A stretch of DNA of 60,916 nucleotides from Crocinitomicaceae bacterium (GTDB lineage: Bacteria > Bacteroidota > Bacteroidia > Flavobacteriales_D > Crocinitomicaceae). The stretch spans positions 1-60,916 of the forward strand of contig JAURNL010000074.1 of NCBI GenBank assembly GCA_030830205.1. The letters are read 5' to 3'. Below, one piece after another: positions 26,719-33,885 of this stretch (position 1 is its first letter; the number at the start of each line of letters is the position of its first letter). The translations under genes and the position numbers were made by a program. The notes beneath the pieces were generated by a model. That model ran no database searches. It was not told the origin of the DNA and saw only the letters and a program-made list of their open reading frames with translations.

Positions 26719-27332
26719 CCTCAACCCTACTTTGCCTCATCTTAGCGCTTCTTTCATGCGAAAAAGGAACCGGCTTTTTTGTGATAAAAGGCACCATTAC
26801 AGATCAGACATTTAGTAAAGGACACGAAGGCGCCAGCATTCAACTTTATAAAGTTCCAATTGGAACAGCCGATGAAATTTTTGTAGAAAGCTTCATTTTA
26901 CCCACAGACGGTAAGTTTGAATTTAAAGTACCTAGAGAACGAATGGAGCGTTATATCTTGCGCATTGAGAAAGCGCTGTACTTTCCAATCGAAAAGGAAA
27001 TTTATTACTCTGAATTAAGTATTGAAAATGATAATATTATTGATTTGAGTACCTCTGCCCAGGCATGGGCTAAGATTCATTTCAAGAATTTAAACCCCGC
27101 ACCAACTGATCATTTTAGGTATATCAAACAAGAAGGCTTAGCAGCATGTGAAAGTTGTTGCCCGATAACTACTCAAGACTTTTTTGGAGCATTAGATACA
27201 ACTTTTTATTGTATTAATAATGGTAATAGCACCTATTCCATTCTTTACTGGGTAATGAACACGCCCAATAATGGACTTAAAAGTGTAAATACCAGTGCTT
27301 TTGACACAACTCTCATAGAGGTATTGTACTAA
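26706..27332 (+). CDS. Putative lipoprotein of unknown function
   Basis: A 208-residue protein whose N-terminus is a lipoprotein signal: MERLTSTLLCLILALLSC with the lipobox LLSC (C18), followed by E, so it should be lipid-anchored in the envelope. Residues about 25-120 alternate like a beta-sandwich (VIKGTITDQ, ASIQLYKVPIG, GKFEFKVP), similar to carboxypeptidase-regulatory or transthyretin-like folds. The C-terminal part holds a cysteine cluster, CESCC, near 149-153 and further aromatic-rich strands. I do not recognise the family. It overlaps the FkbM gene by 13 bases, and its stop interlocks with that of the LolA-like gene through CTAA. Confidence 0.75.
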   Translation: MERLTSTLLCLILALLSCEKGTGFFVIKGTITDQTFSKGHEGASIQLYKVPIGTADEIFVESFILPTDGKFEFKVPRERMERYILRIEKALYFPIEKEIYYSELSIENDNIIDLSTSAQAWAKIHFKNLNPAPTDHFRYIKQEGLAACESCCPITTQDFFGALDTTFYCINNGNSTYSILYWVMNTPNNGLKSVNTSAFDTTLIEVLY

Positions 27333-28015
27333 TTGGATTTGAAAACAGCATCCGATATTCCCTGATTGACCTTATAATTTGTAAATTGTAGTATGATGGT
27401 TCCGGTTTGTGAACCTTCGTTTGTCTTGGGTTTTTTCTTGTGTTGGTGTAAATCTGCAGCTACACTTTTAGGTAATTTAAATTTCTTCACATCAATTGTA
27501 AAAACCATTTTGTAGGGCAAGCCATATTTTGCCTGACTTCCATAGTAGTAGTTAACGTCTAGCGTTCCGTTGGTTTTACTCGTAATTTGAGATTTCAAAA
27601 TCAAGTCCTTTACAGGATCAATCCAAAGTTTGACCAAGATTACATCCGAATTTTCTGTGAGGGGTAAAACCGAAACAACAGCCGTTTTGACATCACCAAT
27701 CATTTTTGAACCGTTAAGTGCACATGTGTAGGCCTTTTCATTGCTTAAAAACTGATTAAGCTCGCCCAGACCTTGTTTGGGTAGAATCGCAATACCCTTT
27801 GATTCAACCTTCATTTGATTGGGTTGTTTGTATAGCACCTTTGCATCCACTTCATCAATTTTAATCATCGGAACTAGTGCCTTGATATGCACGTCCGAAG
27901 TGTAGTCTTTCACTTTTTCAAGTTTGAGTCGAACAGATTGAACTAGTTCATTTGGATCTTGTGCATAATTGAGCCAAGCCGAAAATAGGACAGTAAATAA
28001 AAAGAAAAACTTCAT
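27329..28015 (-). CDS. LolA-like periplasmic lipoprotein-sorting protein
   Basis: A 228-residue exported protein with signal peptide MKFFFLFTVLFSAWLNYAQ. The pattern VQSVRLKLEKVKDYTSDVHIKA, then VLYKQPNQMKVESKGIAILP, and later KLWIDPVKDLILKSQI and YGLPYKMVFTIDVKKF matches the LolA/LolB-like half-barrel (COG2834-type). Such proteins carry lipid-bearing molecules across the periplasm. It is the third gene of an operon with an ABC permease and ATPase. Its ATG overlaps the permease stop (ATGA). That context suggests it receives the exported molecule. It is a paralogue rather than the housekeeping LolA, which usually sits elsewhere. Confidence 0.75.
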   Translation of the reverse strand: MKFFFLFTVLFSAWLNYAQDPNELVQSVRLKLEKVKDYTSDVHIKALVPMIKIDEVDAKVLYKQPNQMKVESKGIAILPKQGLGELNQFLSNEKAYTCALNGSKMIGDVKTAVVSVLPLTENSDVILVKLWIDPVKDLILKSQITSKTNGTLDVNYYYGSQAKYGLPYKMVFTIDVKKFKLPKSVAADLHQHKKKPKTNEGSQTGTIILQFTNYKVNQGISDAVFKSN

Positions 28016-28854
28016 GAGGTAATATCTTTACGTTTAAATTGGAAAATAGCCAATGACACAAACACCACATTGTGGGCAAGTAATATCCAAACAGACTCCC
28101 AAATTGCTTTCCATGGAACAGGATCGTTAAAAAAGGAACGCCACGAAGCCATGTGTGTGGTAAAAAGCCAAGGTTTGATATAATCAAAGACACTCACATC
28201 TAATGAACCGATAATTGTAAATAGTATAATGACGGCCATGGTAGAAACGATGGGGCCAATCGAGTTATCTGCAAAGGCTGAGAAAGCGATTGATAAAGTT
28301 GCTATGGTCATTAAGGCTAAGTAGGCCACCAAAAATGCTAATCCATAGCGCCAGAGGATATCTGCATAGTTTAAAATTACTAATCCATCCGAATTTAACA
28401 CAATCAAATCACCTGTTCCAAAAACCCAACGCCCAACAATAAGCGCTAAAAACCCCATCCATACAACAAGAATTAATGTATAAACAGCCGCGGCAATTAA
28501 TTTGGAGTATACGACTTGACTTCGGCTAATTGGCTTGGTTAGCAACATGCGCAAAGTACCCATTGCTGCTTCACCCGATAGTAAATCTCCGGTAACTAAA
28601 GCCACGAGTAATGGAATATGCACAATGAGCATCTGTAAAACAATAAATGCAATGAGGTTTCCATTCAAGATATTTCCATTGAATGAGAGCGTTTGCTCAA
28701 AAGAGGCCGTAACAAATGATATGTACATTCGGCCATCTGCTTTCATCGCAAATAAAATAATGAGTATGAGCAGGGTGAGAGCGGCAAGACCAATATAGCT
28801 TCTCGGTTTAGCTAATATTTTAACAAATTCGTTGTAAGTGTTTTTCCAGAGCAT
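28012..28854 (-). CDS. ABC-2 type transporter permease
   Basis: A 280-residue membrane protein with about six hydrophobic segments (near 18-36, 68-92, 115-140, 168-195, 200-222 and 250-272) and the ABC-2 feature LLSGEAAMGTLRMLLTKPISRSQVVYSKL after the second. That stretch is the NosY-like coupling region. It starts as TAATG with the ATPase gene and ends as ATGA with the LolA-like gene, so the three are tightly coupled. It probably exports a lipid, lipopeptide or other hydrophobic substrate. The substrate is unknown. Confidence 0.9.
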   Translation of the reverse strand: MLWKNTYNEFVKILAKPRSYIGLAALTLLILIILFAMKADGRMYISFVTASFEQTLSFNGNILNGNLIAFIVLQMLIVHIPLLVALVTGDLLSGEAAMGTLRMLLTKPISRSQVVYSKLIAAAVYTLILVVWMGFLALIVGRWVFGTGDLIVLNSDGLVILNYADILWRYGLAFLVAYLALMTIATLSIAFSAFADNSIGPIVSTMAVIILFTIIGSLDVSVFDYIKPWLFTTHMASWRSFFNDPVPWKAIWESVWILLAHNVVFVSLAIFQFKRKDITS

Positions 28855-29771
28855 TAGGATTGGGTCATTTGGATGAAAAAATCTTCTAGAGTCCGCTTGG
28901 GTTCTAAAGCAACTACTGCGAATCCTGCATTAACCAAAGCTGCATTTACAGCAGGTATCATGTTCCTTTCTACATTCATTTCAAGGGTTTTGGGCGAGAT
29001 AACTTCTACTTTTAACGCTGAAAATTGTTTTTGCAAAAACTCAAATGCATCCTGGCTTCTTTCCTGAAGTTCAATAGATAGTAATGTCTCTTGTGCGTTC
29101 ATCAGTTCTGAAACAGAACCTTCAATAATGGTCTTTCCCTTGTTAATGATGACCATCCGATTGGCGACATGTTCAATTTCAGCTAATTGATGAGAGGATA
29201 AAATCACTGTTTTATTTTGCTCATTTTTAAGGCGCAAAATAAGGTCTCGGACTTCAATAATTCCCTGTGGGTCTAGGCCTGTAGTAGGTTCATCTAGGAT
29301 AATGAGCTCTGGTTGATGCAATAAAGTTTGAGCAATACCAAGGCGCTGGCGCATTCCATGAGAAAAACCACCTACCTTATCCCTATCGCGACCACTTAAC
29401 CCAACAAAATCCAATGTTTCATTGATCGTCTTTGTAGAAACAGCTGTCCCAGATATACGCGCGAAAATTTCTAAATTTTTACGCGCTGAAAGGTATTTGT
29501 AGAAATCAGGCTTTTCGACAATACTACCTACCTGAGTTAAGATTTCATTTCTAAATTCAAATAGATTTTTTCCAAAAATATGAATTTGACCCGCATTGGG
29601 CTTTATCAATGACAGCATGCAACGCATCGTCGTACTTTTCCCTGCTCCATTGGGACCAAGGAAACCAAAAACATCTCCTTTTCGGACAGTAAAACTGACA
29701 TCTTTGACAGCAGTAAAAGAGCCAAATTGTTTTTGCAATCCTTTGATTTCAATTATGGGTTCTTGATTCAT
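28854..29771 (-). CDS. ABC transporter ATP-binding protein
   Basis: A 305-residue ATPase. Walker A is GPNGAGKST (39-47), the signature is FSHGMRQRLGIAQ, Walker B is LIILDEPTTGLDP, and the switch histidine is in LSSHQLAE. The domain after about 220 (QERSQDAFEFLQKQF to the end, EDFFIQMTQ) is the C-terminal extension common in ABC-2 exporters of the CcmA/NatA type. It is the first gene of an operon with permease and LolA-like protein. A TAACTTTG box lies 38 bases upstream. Confidence 0.93.
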   Translation of the reverse strand: MNQEPIIEIKGLQKQFGSFTAVKDVSFTVRKGDVFGFLGPNGAGKSTTMRCMLSLIKPNAGQIHIFGKNLFEFRNEILTQVGSIVEKPDFYKYLSARKNLEIFARISGTAVSTKTINETLDFVGLSGRDRDKVGGFSHGMRQRLGIAQTLLHQPELIILDEPTTGLDPQGIIEVRDLILRLKNEQNKTVILSSHQLAEIEHVANRMVIINKGKTIIEGSVSELMNAQETLLSIELQERSQDAFEFLQKQFSALKVEVISPKTLEMNVERNMIPAVNAALVNAGFAVVALEPKRTLEDFFIQMTQS

Positions 29772-29809
29772 TTATACAAGGTACATTAAAAACGCTAATT
29801 ATATGAAAG

Positions 29810-29817
29810 CAAAGTTA
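29810..29817 (-). promoter_or_regulatory. Possible -7 box for the ABC exporter operon
   Basis: Minus strand reads TAACTTTG, exact TAnnTTTG, 38 bases before the ATPase ATG. It overlaps the stop codon of the SRPBCC gene upstream. No TTG at -33 spacing. Confidence 0.4.
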
Positions 29818-30264
29818 ACTAAAGAGCTCATCCACTTTTTGAAAGCGGTAATTGAATATTTGTTCGAGCTTAGGTTTTACAAGCCACGGGTGAACCAGTT
29901 TACCTAAAATACCAAACGGCAAGACATAAGTGACAATGTCCGTCATTTCAACTCCACCATCAACTTGCTTAAAATGATGCTCATGGTGCCATATTTTGTA
30001 TGGACCAACACGTTGCTCATCGATAAAAAACGAAAGTTCCTTAACTGTCTTGATCTCTGTAACCCATCCCAAAGGAATGCCAGCAAGAGGTTTTACAGTG
30101 TAAGCAATCATGAGTCCTTCATACATCTTTGATGGTACATCTGACTTGACGACAAAGCCCATGGAAGGAGGCGTAATTTCCTTTAAATTGTGAGGAGATG
30201 AAAAAAAGTCCCAGCAGGTTTGCAGGTCTGTTTTGATAAATTGGGTGCGTTTGAGTTGATACAT
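29815..30264 (-). CDS. SRPBCC (START-like) family protein
   Basis: A 149-residue protein with the pattern of a Bet v1/START-like ligand-binding cup. It opens with MYQLKRTQFIKTDLQTCWDFFSSPHNLKEITPPSMGF, typical of SRPBCC proteins that some databases call cell-division-inhibitor-like. The middle has WVTEIKTVKELSFFIDEQRVGPYKIWHHEHHF, and the C-terminus is a long helix. It should bind a hydrophobic ligand in the cytoplasm. An ATG 5 codons upstream is rejected, because the family N-terminus begins at the chosen one. It lies between GH92 and the ABC operon, all on the minus strand. Confidence 0.85.
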   Translation of the reverse strand: MYQLKRTQFIKTDLQTCWDFFSSPHNLKEITPPSMGFVVKSDVPSKMYEGLMIAYTVKPLAGIPLGWVTEIKTVKELSFFIDEQRVGPYKIWHHEHHFKQVDGGVEMTDIVTYVLPFGILGKLVHPWLVKPKLEQIFNYRFQKVDELFS

Positions 30265-30300
30265 AATTGAACAACACAAAAAAAGGTTTTTTGTTTGGGT

Positions 30301-32592
30301 TTATTTAAATGCTTTTGGCGCAGGATTTGGACCAAGCACAAAGCGCAACTCCCCTCCTTTCATGAGGTCTAAATGCGAAATAGAAGGACTTAAAAGGCGC
30401 TTCCCTTGCCAATATACCGCTTGAATATACATGTTGCCTTCTGAATTATTTTCTGTTGTAATGTGTAGTATTTGGGATGAATCGAGTTGAATTTTTGCCT
30501 CTTTGATCAATGGAGTTGTAAGGGAGTAGTCGGTTGATCCTGGTGCAAATGGATAAAAACCTAGGGCCGAAAAAATATACCAAGCACTCATCTGCCCACA
30601 ATCGTCATTACCACCCATTCCCTCTGAATTCAAGTTATATTGATTACGAAGAATGAGACGAGTTGTTCGTTGGGTTTTCCAGGGTTGAGAAGTAAAGTTA
30701 TAGAAATAAGGAATGTGATGTGAAGGTTCATTACCATGGACATAATTCCCGATGATACCCGCCCGCATTATGTCCTCGGTATTTTCGAAATATCGATCGG
30801 GAAGCTCCATTGTAAACAAGGAATCTAGATGCCTAATAAAGCGCTTTTCTGACCCCATCATCTGAATCAAAGCTTTCGGGTCATGGGGAACATAAAAACT
30901 ATAATTCCATGCATTTCCTTCGATAAACCCTTGGCCGTGAGTATCTAGTGGGTCAAAAGGAGATTTAAATTTTCCGTCGTCCAGTCTTGGACGCATAAAT
31001 CCTGTCTGCAAATCAAATACATTCTTGAAATGTTGAGCGCGTCTGTTGTAAATTTGAAGTAGGCTATCCTGATTGAAAACACCTGCCATTTGGGCTATAC
31101 ACCAATCGTCATAGGCATACTCAAGCGTCTTAGAAACAGAACTCCCACTTTTGTTTTCGGGTACATAGCCTAAATCAATATAAGCGCCCAGCCCTTCGTA
31201 AAAACGCTGATTTGATGTTTGCACTGCAGACCAAAGGTAGCGCGATGGGTCCTTTACGTAAGGATTTTGTTTGACTATAGCGTCCGCTTGTACTGAAACG
31301 GCATGATACCCGATCATACACCAATTTTCATTGGCATAGTGAGACCACACCGGCAACATATGATGTACACTTTGCTCATAATGTTGCTGCATCGATTCCA
31401 ACATATCAGCATTCACTTTAGGATAAAACAAATTTAAAAAAGGGTGTTCAGCTCGGTAAGTATCCCATAATGAAAACGTCGAGTAATTGGTGTATCCATC
31501 TGCTTTGTGGATACGCTGGTCAAGACCTCTATAGCTTGAATCTACATCCATAAACACACTTGAACCAATAAGACAATGATACCATGAAGTATAAAAGGTT
31601 ACCGCGTCTTTAGGATCCAAAAAAGATACTTCCTTAAGCATAGAAAAAGCTTTATCCCATTCTTGTTGTGCTTTTTGCGCATACTTATCAAAACCTGAGG
31701 TAGGAGCCTCCACAGCAAGATTCGCTAATGCACCATCTATTGATACTCCAGACAAGGCCACCCTAAACTCAACTTCTTTTGCATCACCAAAGAAAAGTGC
31801 TGCTTTTAAACCCTGCCCTGCCCCTTCCGCAAAATCTTTTTCAGTCTCAAAATTGCGCCAAAACCCTCGATACATACTCGGCTTGAGATCTTTAATTTGA
31901 TAACTACTCAATGGAACGGAAAGTGCAATTGCAAAATATACCGAACGGGTTCGTCCCCAACCATTCGTTTGCTTGTAGCCAGTGAGAAGGGTGTCATTTT
32001 CTACACGTAAAAAACACCACACATTCTTACCCTCATAGTTGTAGATTCCATGTGTTAGGTCAAGGATAAAATGAGTGGGGTCTCCATCCTGAAGGCGATA
32101 CCTATGTACCCCTACGCGCTTTGTTGTGGTCAGTTCGACATCGATATTTACTTCATCCAAATGAACGCTGTAGAAACCCGGTTTCGCTATTTGATCATGG
32201 CCATATGTAGATCTGTACCCTTTTTGCGGTTGCGCTGCTGTTCCTGGATTCCACTGGACTACCCCTCTATTTGGCATCAATAAAACATCCCCAAGATCAG
32301 AATGACCAGTACCACTAAAATGAGTATGAGAAAAACCGACAATCGTGCTATCTGCAAATTGATAACCTGCACAATACCTGTAAACTTCTGGCTGGTACTT
32401 CCCATCAATGGCATATGGAATGGTATCTGTATCAGGGCTCAATTGAACTGCTCCAAATGGAAGGGTTGCTCCGGGAAAAGTATGACCGGCCTCGCCTGTC
32501 CCAATCAAAGGGTTCACATGTTGTAAAGGGGTTAATTGTGCTTCTAAATAAAAGCACATGAATAGGAAAATACTTAAAAAGAAATTACGCAT
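30301..32592 (-). CDS. Glycoside hydrolase family 92 (alpha-mannosidase-like)
   Basis: A 763-residue exported enzyme with signal peptide MRNFFLSIFLFMCFYLEAQ. GH92 signatures are plain: VNPLIGTGEAGHTFPGATLPFGAVQLSPDT, YSTFSLWDTYRAEHPFL, GNEPSHHIPYFYNF and the acid-rich EGMGGNDDCGQMSAWYIFSALGFYP. The family are calcium-dependent exo-alpha-mannosidases that act on N-glycans or mannans. No SusC/SusD pair or other glycan-use gene is near, so it is not part of a classic polysaccharide locus. The start lies only 7 bases after the U-tract of the upstream thiolase terminator, which leaves no room for a normal promoter in between. Confidence 0.93.
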   Translation of the reverse strand: MRNFFLSIFLFMCFYLEAQLTPLQHVNPLIGTGEAGHTFPGATLPFGAVQLSPDTDTIPYAIDGKYQPEVYRYCAGYQFADSTIVGFSHTHFSGTGHSDLGDVLLMPNRGVVQWNPGTAAQPQKGYRSTYGHDQIAKPGFYSVHLDEVNIDVELTTTKRVGVHRYRLQDGDPTHFILDLTHGIYNYEGKNVWCFLRVENDTLLTGYKQTNGWGRTRSVYFAIALSVPLSSYQIKDLKPSMYRGFWRNFETEKDFAEGAGQGLKAALFFGDAKEVEFRVALSGVSIDGALANLAVEAPTSGFDKYAQKAQQEWDKAFSMLKEVSFLDPKDAVTFYTSWYHCLIGSSVFMDVDSSYRGLDQRIHKADGYTNYSTFSLWDTYRAEHPFLNLFYPKVNADMLESMQQHYEQSVHHMLPVWSHYANENWCMIGYHAVSVQADAIVKQNPYVKDPSRYLWSAVQTSNQRFYEGLGAYIDLGYVPENKSGSSVSKTLEYAYDDWCIAQMAGVFNQDSLLQIYNRRAQHFKNVFDLQTGFMRPRLDDGKFKSPFDPLDTHGQGFIEGNAWNYSFYVPHDPKALIQMMGSEKRFIRHLDSLFTMELPDRYFENTEDIMRAGIIGNYVHGNEPSHHIPYFYNFTSQPWKTQRTTRLILRNQYNLNSEGMGGNDDCGQMSAWYIFSALGFYPFAPGSTDYSLTTPLIKEAKIQLDSSQILHITTENNSEGNMYIQAVYWQGKRLLSPSISHLDLMKGGELRFVLGPNPAPKAFK

Positions 32593-32599
32593 CTCTAAA

Positions 32600-32632
32600 A
32601 ATAAAAAAAGCACGGCTACATTAACCGTGCTT
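32600..32632 (-). terminator. Rho-independent terminator of the thiolase gene
   Basis: Stem AAGCACGG/CCGTGCTT (32608-32632) with a 9-base loop, followed on the minus strand by TTTTTTAT. It stands 21 bases after the thiolase stop and directly ahead of the GH92 ATG at 32592. Confidence 0.8.
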
Positions 32633-32653
32633 AAAATTAAAAAAAGGCTTGAA

Positions 32654-33832
32654 TTAAATAAGCTCTACTACCATAGCAGAAGCTCCACCCCCACCATTGC
32701 AAATACCTGCTGCACCGCGTTTTCCACCGTTTTGTTTCAAAACATTTAACAAGGTTACAATGATTCGAGAACCCGAATTTCCGAGAGGATGGCCTAGGGC
32801 AACAGCACCACCATTAACATCCACTTTTGTGGGATCTAAACCAAGGATTTTCATATTGGCAAGACCAACCACAGCAAAAGCTTGGTTGAGTTCCCAATAA
32901 TCGATATCAGCAATGGTAAGTTCAGCTTTGGCCAATGCTTTAGGGATAGCTAGAGAAGGAGCTGTCGTAAACCATTCTGGCTCTTGTGCGGCGTCAGCAT
33001 ATGAAATAATTTTTGCCAACGGTTTGAGGTTGTATTTTTCAACTGCTTCCTCTGAGACGAGAATAAGTGCAGAAGCACCGTCATTAAGTGTAGAGGCATT
33101 AGCAGCTGTGATCGTACCATCCTTTTCGAAAGCGGGTCTAAGCGAAGGTATTTTATCTAAAAAAACATTTTTAAATTCCTGATCTTCACTCACCATAATT
33201 GGGTCTCCCTTGCGCTGTGGAACAGCAACAGCAACTACCTCTTCTGAGAAACGTCCTTCTTGCCATGCTGCGGCTGCGCGTTGATAAGATTGAATGGCAA
33301 AGTCATCTTGGTCTTGTCTGGAAATTTCGTATTTGGTTGCGCACAACTCAGCGCAATTTCCCATTGGCACTTTATTATAAACATCCAATAATCCATCTTT
33401 GGTGATGCCATCAAGCATAGCGATATTTCCGAATTTTACTCCGTTTCGACCATCCATATAATGTGGTGTCTGGGACATATTTTCCATCCCTCCCACAACA
33501 ACTATATGGTTATCACCTGCAAGAATGCTTTGAGCTCCTAACATGATTGATTTCATTCCAGAAGCACAAACTTTATTGACCGTTGTACAGGGTACATTTT
33601 TTCCCAAACCTGCTCCTATGGCTGCTTGGCGAGCTGGAGCCTGACCTACTCCGGCTTGCAGCACATTTCCCATAAAAACTTCGTCAATTAACGATGGATC
33701 TATTTGCGCTTTTTCGAGCGCACCTTTAATTGCGGTAGCTCCTAATTGTGTGGCAGATACACCTGAAAATGCACCCATAAATGAGCCCATTGGCGTACGC
33801 ACTGCGGATAAAATGTAAACGGTTTTTGACAT
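32654..33832 (-). CDS. Acetyl-CoA C-acetyltransferase (thiolase)
   Basis: A 392-residue thiolase that condenses or cleaves acyl-CoA thioesters. The nucleophile is C89 in NKVCASGMKSIMLGAQ, the catalytic histidine is H348 in GGAVALGHPLGNSG, and the second cysteine is C378 in GICNGGGGASAM. The length and the sequence around C89 fit the biosynthetic acetoacetyl-CoA thiolase type (AtoB/PhaA). No other beta-oxidation or ketone-body gene is adjacent, so the direction used by the cell is unclear. It ends at a clear terminator, and the next gene upstream is divergent. Confidence 0.94.
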   Translation of the reverse strand: MSKTVYILSAVRTPMGSFMGAFSGVSATQLGATAIKGALEKAQIDPSLIDEVFMGNVLQAGVGQAPARQAAIGAGLGKNVPCTTVNKVCASGMKSIMLGAQSILAGDNHIVVVGGMENMSQTPHYMDGRNGVKFGNIAMLDGITKDGLLDVYNKVPMGNCAELCATKYEISRQDQDDFAIQSYQRAAAAWQEGRFSEEVVAVAVPQRKGDPIMVSEDQEFKNVFLDKIPSLRPAFEKDGTITAANASTLNDGASALILVSEEAVEKYNLKPLAKIISYADAAQEPEWFTTAPSLAIPKALAKAELTIADIDYWELNQAFAVVGLANMKILGLDPTKVDVNGGAVALGHPLGNSGSRIIVTLLNVLKQNGGKRGAAGICNGGGGASAMVVELI

Positions 33833-33873
33833 GTTGATTGTTTTTGAGCCACGAATTTAAGTAAAAATGTATG

Positions 33874-33881
33874 TATTTTTG
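33874..33881 (+). promoter_or_regulatory. Probable -7 box for the VWA gene, leaderless spacing
   Basis: Reads TATTTTTG, exact TAnnTTTG. It ends 4 bases before the ATG at 33886, so transcription would begin at or next to the start codon. An in-frame ATG at 33871 precedes the box and is rejected. Confidence 0.45.
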
Positions 33882-33885
33882 GCTT

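Noticed and set aside
30270-30296. A/T hairpin (ACAAAAAA/TTTTTTGT) as a terminator of GH92
   Set aside because: The stem is almost only A-T and such runs are common here. Too weak to call.
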